Shown piece by piece: positions 35,009-47,045 of a DNA stretch of 64,000 nucleotides; position 1 is the stretch's first letter; every line of letters begins with the position of its first letter. The stretch is taken from NCBI GenBank assembly GCA_039707655.1, contig CM077666.1, positions 399,361,886-399,425,885 on the forward strand, given 5' to 3'. The stretch comes from Elymus sibiricus. Lineage: Eukaryota > Streptophyta > Magnoliopsida > Poales > Poaceae. Made by a program: the position numbers and the translations under genes. Below the pieces are notes generated by a model. It was not told where the DNA came from. It was given only the letters and a program-made list of their open reading frames with translations, and ran no database searches.

Positions 35009-35584
35009 ACGAGCATTATACGCAAAATGTTGAGTGAATGAATGAGTGAGGTTGTAGTGCTGCGGAGGCTTATCTGCGACGAAGGTGGAAAGCTCAGTGT
35101 TCTGAATGTATTGCTCGAATTCCTCCTTAATCCCTGTACCAAACATGAACTCCTCACAGGGCCATCGACAAGATTTTGCCTCGGCACCTCTCACCGAACT
35201 TGCTCTTGGTTCCTCATATGGTTGGCGTGCTGAGCTTTCACTTGATGACGCTTCAGAGGACCTCCTCCTCGAAGAACTCCTCCGGAAGAAATTCATTTTC
35301 CTAAGGACAAAATTCTGACAATTTTTGGACCACAAAATGATATCAATAAAACTTCACAAGATTGATAGCAACTACTCATATGGATGTCTAGAGGCCATAT
35401 CAAGCATTCAAACTACTTGGAACTCAAAGAATTCAACATGCAAGCTCATTTTCAGTAGCACCAAGAGCAGCTAATTATGCAAAATATAATCCACTAGAGC
35501 AAAAACTAATTGGAGCAATGGAGGAGTCACATACCAAGTAGCAATTTCCCAAAACAGTTTCGGAAACGGAGCTCCGAGCAAAGA
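35009..35584 (-). pseudogene. Athila-type ORF1 fragment in a second Sabrina-like copy
   Basis: The segment is nearly identical to 53034-53607. It holds the start of the ORF seen complete at 52557-53363 (NFFRRSSSRRRSSEASSSES and SCRWPCEEFMFG). The reading frame ends at about 35009 by the junction with the copia LTR. Right of the start codon is the non-coding leader, cut at 35584 by a Fatima-like LTR tip. Confidence 0.8.
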
Positions 35585-36818
35585 CATCCAAGATTGATAA
35601 TATAACAGCATGGACCAATCAAAAATTATAGATACGTTGGAGACGTATCAGCATCCCCAAGCTTAATTCCTGCTCGTCCTCGAGTAGGTAAATGATAAAA
35701 ACAGAATTTATGATGTGGAATGCTGCCTATCATATTCATCATATTCTTTTCTTTTATAGCATGGATATATGGACTTGAATGATTCAAAGCAATAGTCTAT
35801 AGTTTGACATGAAGATGTAAATACTCAAGCATACTAACAAGCAACCATGTCTTTCAAAATATCAACGCTAAAGAAAGTTATCCCTAGCCCATTATGCTCA
35901 ATCATTGATCCATTGATGAAACACACTCCATATTAGCTACATCCAATGCACAAGTATGACAATAGTGCTCTCTAGTTGGTGCTTTATAAGAGAAGATGGA
36001 GACTCAAATAAAAATAAAAATTGCATAAAAGTAAATAGATAGGCCCTTCGTAGAGGGAAGCAGAGATTTGTAATGTGCCAGAGCTCAAGGCTTAAATTAG
36101 AGAGATAATTTTTTTTGAGAGGCATGATTTTCCTGTCAACGAAAACGAACGAGAATTCCCAATATTTTCCATGCTAAACACATCATAGGCGGTTCCCAAA
36201 CAGAAAGTAAAGTTTATTTTCTTTCCACCATTCTTTCACAATCCATGGCTAGCCATATCCACGGGTGCCCTCCATACCAACACTTTCCAAGGAATTTTGT
36301 TGTTATTAATTTTTGATTCATTGTGGGACTGGGCATCCCTATCACCTGCCACTCTCTCGTGCAATGACAAGTGAATAAACACTCATCGTGAGAATAACCC
36401 ACCTAGCATGGAAAATATTGGCCACCCCCTTCCGCCTCATGAGTGGTACGGGCACACAAAATAGAAAAAATATTTTGAAAATTAGAGTTGGTACACGCAA
36501 ATTTACTTGGAACGGCATGGAAATACCGCATATAGGTAGATATGGTGGACTCATTTGGCACAACTTGGGTTTAAGGAGTTTGGATGCACAAGCAGTATTT
36601 CCGCTTAATACAAATGAAGGCTAGCAAATAGATTGAGAAGCAACCAACCAAAAAGCGAAAACGGTCATAAACATGCATTGAACATAACTAACACCGAATA
36701 ATGCACCATAAGTAGGATATAATTTCATTGCATAACTATTGACTTGATGTGCATGCATAGGGAATCACAAACCTTAACACTAATATTCTTACTAAATCAC
36801 AATTACTCTCTAACATGA
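35585..36818 (-). mobile_element. Fatima-like element, 3' LTR remnant and 3' interior
   Basis: 35585-35650 is the first 66 bp of the LTR (minus strand TGATACGTCTCCAACGTATC). 35651-36818 is interior, beginning with the purine tract AAGCTTGGGGATGC and collinear with 4393-5209 as far as that copy goes. No frame of note. It ends in CATGA (36814-36818), the left TSD of the 10.2-kb insertion. The rest of the same element resumes at 47046. Confidence 0.88.
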
Positions 36819-39800
36819 TGTAACACCCCTCTGTAATGAGCAACAGTGATCCAGAATGGTTTTGCTAAGTCACTGTGATTTGCAATGCATGATCACAATG
36901 GAATCATATCTCATTTCAAATTCCATCTTTTGAATTCAATTCAAATCATAAGTGAAATTTGAAGTTGCTCAAAAATTGCTGGAAAATAGTTCATCATTTA
37001 GCAAAAATTCCAAAACAAATTATTGTTCAGGAAAACAACATCACCATCAAGCTAAATGTGGACTAGGGCAATTATTACAGTGCAAAAGCAGCATTTTAAA
37101 TGCCTTTCCATTTTTCAAAAATTCAAATGGATTCAAAAATTGCCCAAACTTTTTGTGGCAGTGCAGAATAATGCAAAGTATTTTTGTGGACAAGTTTCAC
37201 ATTTTACTAAATGCATTTGGCAGCTCAAATATTTTCGCTAATCCCTTCTGTAAAAGAAAAACAGAAAAAGAAAAGGAAAAGGCCTAAACCGACTGGGCCT
37301 AAGTGCATAGTGCACTCGGCCCAGCCCAACCTCCCTCTCTCTCCTACCTCCCGCCTCTCTCCTCCCCGTGTCAGGCTCGCCGTGGCCGCGCGCGCGCTCG
37401 CCGGCTAGCGGCCAACACCGCGGCGCTACAGGGCAGGCGAGGGGATAAGAATGGCCCCCTCGGCCTCCTCGTCAACCCTAGCCACTTTTCCCCCTCATCC
37501 ATCGCCTCCCTCTCTCTCTCCCGAGCTCGATCGAGCGCGGTCGTTGCTGCACGCCATCGATCCCGCGGCCATCGAGCTCCTCCCGCCTCGCCGCCTTGTC
37601 CAACGTCTCCACCGTCGTCGTCCACCTCGTCCCTGTCCTCGAGCGCGAGCCGGGAGCCACCGCAGAGAGCCCGGCAAGCTCTTCTTCCTCTTCGGTCGCC
37701 GTTGCTGTCGCCGTCGATTCGCCGCCGTACTGCGCTCCTAAGCCGCCAACGGGCCACCGTGCGCCTCCACGGTGAGCTCCACACCGTTTCCCCCTCTTCT
37801 TTCTCTTCTTCCCGCGCCGTAGCCGCGCTTTCGCCGTGCCCGAACGCGACGCCGCCGCCGAGCTGGCAGCCACGCTGGCACCCCCTGGGTCACTGACAGT
37901 GGGCCCAGGGGCCCCAATTGACCGAGTTGACTTGGTCAACTCGGCTGACTCGGCACACTATGCCACTGACAGATGGGGCCCGCACACTAATTAACGTTTT
38001 TATAATTAGACACTGACAATGGGCCCCACCTCCCTAATTAACTTCTGTTTAGTTTAAGTTAATCCCAAATTAGTCCAGAGCCACTGACATGTGGGACTCA
38101 ACTGTCAGGTTTGACCTGGAACAGCTGGGATTGACCTGCTGACGTCACTCTGACATCATGCTGACGTCACAAGCTACTGTTCTGGATAATGCGAATTTAT
38201 TAATTAAAGTAATTCCAGGAATTTCAAAAAGGTTTAAATCTTTGAAAATTCATAGAAATTCAACCGTAGCTCGGATCGAAAAGTTTTCAACATGAAAGTT
38301 GATCAGAAAAACGAGACGAATCCGAATATGTGGTCAAAATGCTTGACCATCACGCCTAACTATCTGAACATGGAACTTTCCCCTCCGGTTCAGTATACCG
38401 ATAACTGCCTAAAAGTCGGGAAAATATCCCAGATATTTTTCCGCTTCGTCTGCAACATGTAGCATTGCATTAGGTCACTACCAGCACTGCATTTTGCCAT
38501 GCCATGCACTGTGTTGCATTTGATTGCTTTTATTTATTGTTTCTTCCCCCTCTTCTCTTCCGTTAGACCCCGAGACCGACGCTGCCCCGGAGGACTGCTA
38601 CTCCATCGACGATCCCTCTTTTGCCGCAGAGCTTCCTGGCAAGCAAACCCCCCTTGAGCATGCCTATATCACCTATTCTTTCTCTCTCCTGCTTGCATTA
38701 GAATTTGCTACTGCTTTTGATTGATCCTATTCTGATGCATAGCCTGTGTTTGTAAACTGCTATTGATACCTTACCTGCTATCCTAAATGCTTAGTATAGG
38801 TTGGTTGGTAAACCATCTTTGGCCCCTCTTCCTTGTCCTAGTTGCCTCGCTTAGTTACCAGTGCCCCGATCGAGGTGATCGACGGGCTGAGACCAGCACA
38901 TCACTGCACACCCCCTAAGTTCCACGACTCTGTAGAGCTACCATCGAGTGCCGAGGGTGATACCTCTTATCTCACTCCTGATGTTGCCTCTGTAGTATAA
39001 TTAGTCGGTTGTGGGTTAACAAAGGTGATTCCTCTTTCACCACCTCCGACAAAGTTTCCGCCGTGCAACTCCTCAAGAGTGAATCCAACGAGGGTGATTC
39101 CTCCGGGTTCACCTTGACGGATACATCGAGAGGGAAATCCAACGAGGGTGAATCCTCGGATTCCTACTTGATGTGTTGGACACATGGTTACCAAATGATT
39201 ATTTTAGTCACTGATTAAAGTCGGGTCGACCCCAAGGGGTACCCGCGAGAGATGTGGAGTCGGGTTGACCGCGAGGGTACCCGCGAGATACTTACGTGGC
39301 ACGGCTGGGCATTCCTGGCCCTTGCCGTAAGTCCACGAGACGGGGCGACGGGGTCACATGATCATGGATCTCTGCTTGTCTCCGCGAGCTCCTAATAATT
39401 CATTAACGGATTTGGGTATTTGATCTGAGTTGGCCACTGGCCTATACGCACTACCACCACGCGGGATAATGGTTTAATGGGGCCCTCAGCGCCGTATGTA
39501 TCAGCCGAAAGCTCTGTCAGACGTCCAGTTCAGCATTGCGGCACGGCTGGGCCGGTTCCATCCAGGACAGAGGTGGTGCCTGGACTCGCCCTGCACGCAA
39601 CGACCCGGAGTGCAAAGGGCGATGGGCCCAAGACCCCTGAGCACTTAGGATGTAGACCGGCGGGGACCTCTCTGCTTAGTCCAGGTAGGACTACGTCATG
39701 TCGATCAGCCGAGGCTGGGCATGACCGAGAAAAGTGTGTCCGGCCAGAGTTAATCGAGCGTGTTGGGTAATAGTAGCGCACCCCTGCAGGGAAGATTATC

Positions 39801-40614
39801 TATTCGAATAGCCATGTCCACGGTAACAGGACGCTCAGTGTTGTATCCCGATCTACTACAACTTGAACTGGATACTTGCAATACTTTAATTAATATGTTA
39901 GCTCTGGGATCGCTTTCTCGCAGGGAGTCGAGGAAGGATCTCTGGGCTTTGCTATTACATGCTTGTTACTTTAAGTTATGCTACTAATCTGCACTCTTCT
40001 AATGCTGCAAGACGCTGCAAGATGCTAGTCTTCGATAGGCTAGGCCTTTCCCTCTATTCTGGCATTCTGCAGTTTAGTCCACAGATACAGCCCCTTCCCT
40101 TTGATACCGATGCATAAATAGAATAGATCTGACGTAAGTCTTGCGAGTACTTTGGATGAGTACTCACGGTTGCTTTGCTACCTTCTTTTCCCCATACCCG
40201 ATTGTTGCGACTAGATGACGGAGCCCCGGAGCCAGCTACCCCAGCCGACGACTACTACTACCCTACCGGTGGAGCCTACTACTACGTGGAGACCGCCGAC
40301 GACCAGGAGTAGTTAGGAGGCTCCCAGGCAGGAGGCCTACGCCTTTCGATCGTTGTCGTTGTTTTGCCTCGCCTTCTTAAGGCATATCTGTTTAACCTTT
40401 TATGTCTGTATTCAGATATCTGATGCTTCCGCTGACTCTTGTGTAACTCGAGTTTATGTATTCGAGCCCTCAAGGCCCCTGGCTTGTAATATAAAGCTTG
40501 TATTATTTTATTTTGTGTCTAGAGTTGTTTTGTGATATCTTCCCGTGAGTCCCTGGACTTGATCGTGCGCATTTGCGTGTATGATTAGTGCAGGGTCGGG
40601 CTGGGGGCATCACA
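36819..40614 (+). repeat. 5' LTR of the 10.2-kb element (3,796 bp)
   Basis: It runs from TGTAACACCCC to GGGGCATCACA. It has an AT-rich first 450 bp, a very GC-rich block (37300-37900), two TGACGTCA palindromes, a T/C-rich run ending TTCCGTTAG, a GAGGGTGATTCCTC repeat region (39000-39160) and a polyadenylation-like TGTAATATAAAGC tract near 40487. Over the first roughly 210 bp I count about four differences from the 3' LTR. Confidence 0.93.
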
Positions 40615-40617
40615 AGT

Positions 40618-40629
40618 TGGTATCAAAGC
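40618..40629 (+). other. Primer-binding site of the 10.2-kb element
   Basis: TGGTATCAAAGC, three bases after the LTR end, matches the initiator tRNA-Met site with one substitution (A for G in CAGAGC). Confidence 0.85.
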
Positions 40630-40943
40630 CGACTGCCTGTGGGAACCCCCTTTCCAACTCCTTGGCCGAAGTTGAGTCTAGTCTTTGAAAAACTATTTTA
40701 CTAACATGGCTGTGTGGCTTACAAGCCCACGTCGCCAACGGATGGGATTAGGATCTTTTATTCCTCTTCTTTACTCTGGGACTCTAATCTCTCTTCTTTT
40801 TGAGTTAAAGATTTTACTAACTCTGACATTAGGTTCTCGTGATCACATTCACCCAGAGAGCTGGATTATCTGCAACATTTCTTTCCAATGCTATATTTTG
40901 CTTCTCACACTATCATTTGATATTCTGCACTTCCTTGTTTCAG

Positions 40944-41696
40944 ATGCGTCCCGCAAGACAGCTCGTACGCCACACGATGGCTCTTGATGCGACTGGGTTC
41001 CCTGCTATCTTGGTCGATCTCTTGACCAGGCTGGGATATCGCTGGTACCCCGAGTACACAGTTTATGAGGATTACTGTGAGTTCAACCAGGAGCAGTACC
41101 ACGCTGTGGTTCGCATCTTTGATCGGCAGGAAATCTCCATCACTGAGTTGCACACCTTTCATGGTGTTGGAGTGACTGTTGATATGGCCGTCCATGATGC
41201 TGCCTATACTGCTATTGCCCGTCTCTGTGGAGAGCACAACAGTCGCTTGGAGGAGACTGCTTTCATATATATTCCATATGTCCCCGCTGGGGATGAGAGT
41301 GGATATTACACTGCTGTCTGTACCCCTTACGCGCTACGTCGTTATGACCCGCAGGTATTGGTACAGTACACTCAGGCTTTGGACCGCACTGCCCGAGCTC
41401 TTGCTGTCGAGTTGTACGCCACTCGTGCTCGTCTTTACGACGCTCTGACACAGTTGCTGCTAGCAGTCAGTGCGAGGATGTATCCAGAGTATATCCTTTA
41501 CCCACGCAGGAAGGAGATGCCACTAGGTCTTGACTGGCCTGCAGTTGGAGGTTGTACTCCTCCATGTAGTCCTCTTCTTCCAGTTCGGGACCAGGTTCTG
41601 CACCAGAGTGTTCACGGAGCACATGATCCTTACATCGAGGGTACCTTGCGTCGTCACCTACAGCTGCCTGGCTTCAGTGGTTTTCTCCGACATTGA
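40944..41696 (+). CDS. Extra ORF upstream of gag in the 10.2-kb element
   Basis: An open frame of 251 codons (MRPARQLVRH to GFLRH) precedes gag. It is preceded immediately by TTCCTTGTTTCAG, a strong splice-acceptor sequence whose AG abuts the ATG. The protein has aromatic-rich blocks (RLGYRWYPEYTVYEDY, EFNQEQYHAVVRIF) and a stretch AVHDAAYTAIARLCGEHNSR that could be an alpha helix. The pattern loosely recalls a double-stranded RNA-binding fold, but I cannot establish this. It is not gag, protease or pol. It is intact although the neighbouring gag is broken. Confidence 0.6.
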   Translation: MRPARQLVRHTMALDATGFPAILVDLLTRLGYRWYPEYTVYEDYCEFNQEQYHAVVRIFDRQEISITELHTFHGVGVTVDMAVHDAAYTAIARLCGEHNSRLEETAFIYIPYVPAGDESGYYTAVCTPYALRRYDPQVLVQYTQALDRTARALAVELYATRARLYDALTQLLLAVSARMYPEYILYPRRKEMPLGLDWPAVGGCTPPCSPLLPVRDQVLHQSVHGAHDPYIEGTLRRHLQLPGFSGFLRH

Positions 41697-41944
41697 TGTA
41701 GCTATCGCTATGTCCCGTTGTTGTATCCCTTCACCGCGTGCCTGTGTGCCGTCTAGTTGTCTAGCTTTCCCTTTTGCTGTTGTAACGCTGGTTTGTAACC
41801 GACTTTATGTATGGATCTGTATGTCATGTATGACTATGTTGATGTATCTATTGCACTTCCTTTTTGTCGTGCGTATTACTTCATGAATGATTCCATACAA
41901 CTGCAATGCTCATTGCTAAACTACCCCTTGTTGAATTTTAGCAG
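41697..41944 (+). other. Spacer between the extra ORF and gag
   Basis: About 250 bp, T-rich, with no frame of interest. It ends in TTGAATTTTAGCAG just before gag, another acceptor-like sequence. Confidence 0.5.
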
Positions 41945-42985
41945 GATAGTTAGACCGGCAGGTAGTGGTCGTGGCCGTGGTGCCAACAATCCCCCACCGC
42001 CCGACTATATGGCTGCTATGATGCAACAATTTGAAATGCACCGCCAGTTCATGCAAGGGCTTATGGATCAGTTTCCTTGCCCGAATGCCAACCAGCAGCC
42101 AGCTGCAATCACTTTGCAAGAGTTTGTGCGCCTGAACCCAACCATTTTCCGCAAGTCAGTTCAGCCGCTTGACTGGCTCCGCGACATCACTTTCGAGATG
42201 GAGTCTGCGAATGTGGCCCCTGCCAGCTAGGTCAGTTTTGCCTCCTACTTTCTGAAGGGGCCCGTAGCCCAATGGTGGGACACTCACAGGCATACCTTAG
42301 CTGCTGGAACCATCATCACTTGGATGGAGTTCAAAGCCGCTTTCCGTGCCCGTTACATTCTGCAAGGAGTCATGGACCGGAAGAAGCGTGAGTTCCGCAA
42401 CCTTACCTAGGGCAACAAGACCGTGGAAGCCTATCAGCGGGAATTTCTGGAACTATCTCGCTACGCTGAAGAGGACATTGCTACTGATGCCCGCAGACAG
42501 GAGAAGTTCCATGAAGGGCTCAACCCAGATATCAAGCTTGCACTGCTAGTCCAGGACTTTGCCAACTTCGCCACCTTGGTGAACAAGGCTATACAGGTTG
42601 AGACTGGCTGAAGGATCACAAGGACGCTCTTAAGCGCACCCGTGAAGCGGGCTCATCTTCGGGCTCGTCATCACAGAAGCGCCGTATCTGGATTCCTCAC
42701 AGCATGTACCATCCAGCTGCACCTCCTCCACCGCCGGGTCAGCCAAGACCTCAGGCTCCACTGTTTTGAGCTCCTGCTCCTTGTCCCAATGATGGGCTCT
42801 GCTTCAAGTGTGGCCGTCCAGGTCACCGTTCCAGAGAATGCCCTCAGAACCAGAGTCAACTTGCACTTTCCCCTGCTGGCCGTGGAAATGGCCGTGGCAA
42901 CAACCAGCGCCGCAACAACAATGCCAGGCCTTCTTATGGTCGTGGTCAAGCTTATCATGTTGAACTGAATGAAGCTCAAGGTCAA
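41945..42985 (+). pseudogene. gypsy gag with CCHC knuckle, broken
   Basis: The frame begins at VRPAGSGRGRGANN; the codon before it is ATA where ATG would be expected. The gag core shows QPLDWLRDITFEME, FLKGPVAQWWDTHR, FKAAFRARY and AYQREFLELSRYAEEDIATD. In-frame TAG codons occur at about 42228 and 42408, and the phase changes near 42600. A zinc knuckle CFKCGRPGHRSREC is at about 42801-42842, and the tail is glycine- and asparagine-rich. This type of gag is found in chromovirus-like gypsy elements. Confidence 0.85.
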
Positions 42986-42994
42986 CCTGCTTCT

Positions 42995-43237
42995 GTGAAA
43001 GGTACCCTTCTTGTTAACTTAGTACCAGTTTCTGTTCTATTTGATTCAGAAGTATCGCATTCATTCATATCCAAAGCTTTTGCATACATGCATGACATTA
43101 TATATGATGAGTTGAAACGTTCCAGTCGTTCGCGACTTCTAAGGGGTACTTTCAGAAGGACTTCCGGGAATACCCCGATCATTTCCCTTCTACCTCCTAA
43201 ATTCTCAGGACGAGAATTTCTTTTAGAGGAGGAGAAT
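42995..43237 (+). pseudogene. Protease start joined to element end; polypurine tract
   Basis: The frame KGTLLVNLVPVSVLFDSEVS contains the retropepsin active-site region, where the usual DSG reads DSE. After about 60 codons the family sequence is lost and the frame runs into the LTR. The loss of everything from protease to integrase defines the deletion in this element. The run TTTTAGAGGAGGAGAAT just before 43238 is the polypurine tract. Confidence 0.75.
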
Positions 43238-46200
43238 TGTAACACCCCTCTGTAATGAGCAACAGTGATCCAGAATGGTTTTGCTAAGTCACTGTGATTT
43301 GCAATGCATGATCACAATGGAATCATATCTCATTTCAAATTCCATCTTTTGAATTCAATTCAAATCATAAGTGAAATTTGAAGTTGCTCAAAAGTTGCTG
43401 GAAAATAGTTCATCATTTAGCAAAAATACCAAAAAAAATATTGTTCAGGAAAACAACATCACCATCAAGCTAAATGTGGACTAGGGCAATTATTAAAGTG
43501 CAAAAGCAGCATTTTAAATGCCTTTCCATTTTTGAAAAATTCAAATGGATTCAAAAATTGCCCAAACTTTTTGTGGCAGTGCAGAATAATGCAAAGTATT
43601 TTTGTGGACAAGTTTCACATTTTACTAAATGAATTTGGCAGCTCAAATATTTTTGCTAATCCCTTCTGTAAAAGAAAAACAGAAAAAGAAAAGGAAAAGG
43701 CCTAAACCGACTGGGCCTAAGTGCACAGTGCACTCGGCCCAGCCCAACCTCCCTCTCTCTCCTACCTCCCGCCTCTCTCCTCCCCGTGTCAGGCTCGGCG
43801 TGGCCGCGCGCGCACTCGTCGGCCAGCGGCCGACACCTCGGCGCTACAGGGCAGGCAAGGGGATAAGAACGGCCCCCTCGGCCTCCCCGTCAACCCTAGC
43901 CACTTTTCCCCCTCCTCCATCGCCTCCCTCTCTCTCTCCCGAGCTCGACCGAGCGCGGTTGTCGCCGCACGCCATCGATCCCGCGACCATCGAGCTCCTC
44001 CCGCCTCGCCGCCTTGTCCGACGTCTCCGCCGTCGTCGTCCACCTCATCCCCGTCCTCGAGCACGAGCCGGGAGCCACCACAGCGAGCCCGGCGAGCTCT
44101 TCTTCCTCTTCGGTCGCCGTTGCTGTCGCCGTCGATTCGCCGCCGTACTGCGCTCCTAAGCCGCCAACGGGCCACCGTGCGCCTCCACGGTGAGCTCCAC
44201 GCCGTTTCCCCCTCTTCTTTCTCTTCTTCCCGCGCCGTAGCCGCGCTTTCGCCGTGCCCGAACGCGACGCCGCCGCCGAGCTGGCAGCCACACTGGCACC
44301 CCCTGGGTCACTGACAGTGGGCCCAGGGGCCCAATTTGACCGAGTTGACTTGGTCAACTCGGCTGACTGGGCACACTGTGCCACTGATAGATGGGGCCCG
44401 CACACTAATTAACATTTTTATATTTAAAAATTAATTTGTTAGACTAATTAGACACTGACAATGGGCCCCACCTCCCTAATTAACTTCTGTTTAGTTTAAG
44501 TTAATCCCTAATTAGTCCAGAGCCACTGACATGTGGGACCCAGCTGTCAGGTTTGACCTGGAACAGGTGGGATTGACCTGCTGACGTCACTCTGACGTCA
44601 TAAGCTATTGTTCTGGATAATGCGAATTTATTAATTAAAGTAATTCCAGGAATTTTAGAAAAAGGTTTAAATCTTTGAAAATTCGTAGAAATTCAACCGT
44701 AGCTCGGATCGAAAAGTTTTCAACATGAAAGCTGATCAGAAAAACGAGACGAATCCGAATATGTGGTCAAAATGCTTGACCATCACTCCTAACTATCTTA
44801 ACATGGAACCTTCCCCTCCGGTTCAGTATACCCATAACTGCCTAAAAGCCGGGAAAATATCCCAGATATTTTTCCGCTTCGTCTGCAACCTGTAGCATTG
44901 CATTAGTCACCACCAGCACTGCATTTTGCCATGCCATGCACTGTGTTGCATTTGATTGCTTTTATTTATTGTTTCTTCCCCCTCTTCTCTTCCGTTAGAC
45001 CCCGAGACCGACGCTGCCCCAGAGGACTGCTACTCCGTCGACGACCCTCTTTTGCCGCAGAGCTTCCAGGCAAGCAAACCCCCCTTGAGCATGCCTATAT
45101 CACCTATTCTTTCTTCCTCCTGCTTGCATTAGAATTTGCCACTGCTTTTGATTGATCCTATTATGATGCATAGCCTATTTTTTTAAACTGCTATTGATAC
45201 CTTACCTGCTATCCTAAATGCTTAGTATAGGTTGGTTGGTAAACCATCTTTGGCCCCTCTTCCTTGTCCTAGTTGCCTCGCTTAGTTACCAGTGCCCCGA
45301 TTGAGGTGATCGACAGGCTGAGACCAACACATCACTGCACACCCCCTAAGTTGCACGACTCTGTAGAGCTACCATCGAGTGCCGAGGGTGATACCTCTTA
45401 TCTCACTCCTGATGTTGCCTCTGTAGTATAGTTAGTCGGTTGTGGGTTAACAAGGGTGATTCCTCTTTCACCACCTCCGACAATGCTTCCACCATGCAAC
45501 TCTTCAAGAGTGAATCCAACGAGGGTGATTCCTCCGGGTTCACCTTGATGGATACATCGAGAGGGAAATCCAACGAGGGTGATTCCTCGGATTCCTACTT
45601 GATGTGTTGGACACACGGTTACCATATGATTATTTCAGTCACTGATTAAAGTCGGGTCGACCTCGAGGGGTACCCGCGAGAGATGTGGAGTTGGGTTGAC
45701 CGCGAGGGTACCCGCGAGATAATTACGTGGCACGGCCGGGCATTCCTGGCCCTTGCCGTAAGTCCACGAGACGGGGCGACGGGGTCACATGATCGTGGAT
45801 CTCTGCTTGTCTCCGCGAGCTCCTAATAATTCATTAACAGATTTGGGTATTTGATCTGAGTTGGCCACTGGCCTATACGCACTACCACCACGCGGGATAA
45901 TGGTTTAATGGGGCCCTCGACGCTGTATGTATCAGCCGAAAGCTCTGTCAGACGTCCAGTTCAGTATTGCGGCACGGCTGGGCCGGCGCCATCCAGGACA
46001 GAGGTGGTGCCTGGACTCGCCCTGCACGCAACGACCTGGAGTGCAAAGGGCGATGGGCCCAAGACCCCTGAGCACTTAGGATGTAGACCCGCAGGGACCT
46101 CTCTGCTGAGTCTAAGTAGGACTATGTCGTGTCGATCAGCCGAGGCCGGGCATGACCGAGAAAAGTGTGTCCGGCCAGAGTTAATCGAGCGTGTTGGGTA

Positions 46201-47045
46201 ACAGTAGTGCACCCCTGCAGGGAAGATTATCTATTCGAATAGTCGTGTCCACGGTAACAGGACGCTCAGTGTTGTATCCCGATCTACTACAACTTGAACT
46301 GGATACTTGCAATACTTTAATTAATATGTTAGCTCCGGGATCGCTTTCTCGCAGGGAGTCGAGGAAGGATCTCTGGGCTTTGCTATTACATGCTTGTTAC
46401 TTTAAGTTATGCTACTAATCTGCACTCTTATAATGCTGCAAGACGCTGCAAGATGCTAGTCTTCGATAGGCTAGGCCTTTCCCTCTATTCTGGCATTCTG
46501 CAGTTTAGTCCACAGATACAGCCCCTTCCCTTTGATACCGATGCATAAATAGAATAGATCTGACGTAAGTCTTGCGAGTACTTTGGATGAGTACTCACGG
46601 TTGCTTTGCTACCTTCTTTTCCCCATACCCAATTGCTACGACCAGATGACGGAGCCCCGGAGCCAGCTACCCCAGCCGACGACTACTACTACCCTACCGG
46701 TGGAGCCTACTACTACGCGGAGACCGCCGACGACCAGGAGTAGTTAGGAGGCTCCCAGGCAGGAGGCCTGCGCCTTTCGATCCTTGTCGTTGTTTTGCCT
46801 CGCCTTCTTAAGGCATATCTGTTTATCCTTTTATGTCTGTATTCCGATATCTGATGCTTCCGCTGACTCTTGTGTAACTCGAGCTTATGTATTCGAGCCC
46901 TCGAGGCCCCTGGCTTGTAATATAAAGCTTGTATTATTTTATTTTGTGTCTAGAGTTGTGTTGTGATATCTTCCCGCGAGTCCCTGGACTTGATCGTGCG
47001 CATTTGCGTGTATGATTAGTGCAGGGTCAGGCCGGGGGCGTCACA
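43238..47045 (+). repeat. 3' LTR of the 10.2-kb element (3,808 bp)
   Basis: It is collinear with 36819-40614. Visible differences include an extra stretch near 44415-44450 (TTAAAAATTAATTTG), loss of about 11 bp in the TGACGTCA region, and scattered substitutions. It ends GGGGCGTCACA, followed by the TSD CATGA. Confidence 0.93.

Larger units (their letters stand above)
36819..47045 (+). mobile_element. Non-autonomous gypsy element with 3.8-kb LTRs (10,227 bp)
   Basis: The element is flanked by CATGA on both sides (36814-36818, 47046-47050), has two LTRs starting TGTAACACCCC and ending GCATCACA or GCGTCACA, an iMet-type primer site and a purine tract. The 2.6-kb interior holds only an unusual ORF, a broken gag with CCHC knuckle and the beginning of a protease. 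RT, RNase H and integrase are absent, so movement would need a relative's enzymes. It resembles a LARD-like derivative of a chromovirus-type gypsy. It is inserted in a Fatima-like element, so it is the younger of the two. Confidence 0.93.

Noticed and set aside
34470..35041. Hydrophobic 116- and 91-codon frames that could be membrane proteins
   Set aside because: They lie in a T-rich LTR fragment that ends in a copia-type LTR tail, and cross its boundary.
37303..37939. Several 100-200-codon frames on both strands of the GC-rich LTR blocks (also 43629-44405)
   Set aside because: Open on many phases because stop codons are rare in GC-rich DNA. Only the splice-like context is reported as a finding; no protein is claimed.
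45398..46418. Short frames duplicated at 38967-39987
   Set aside because: Both are the same LTR sequence; the duplicates reflect the LTR pair, not a gene family.
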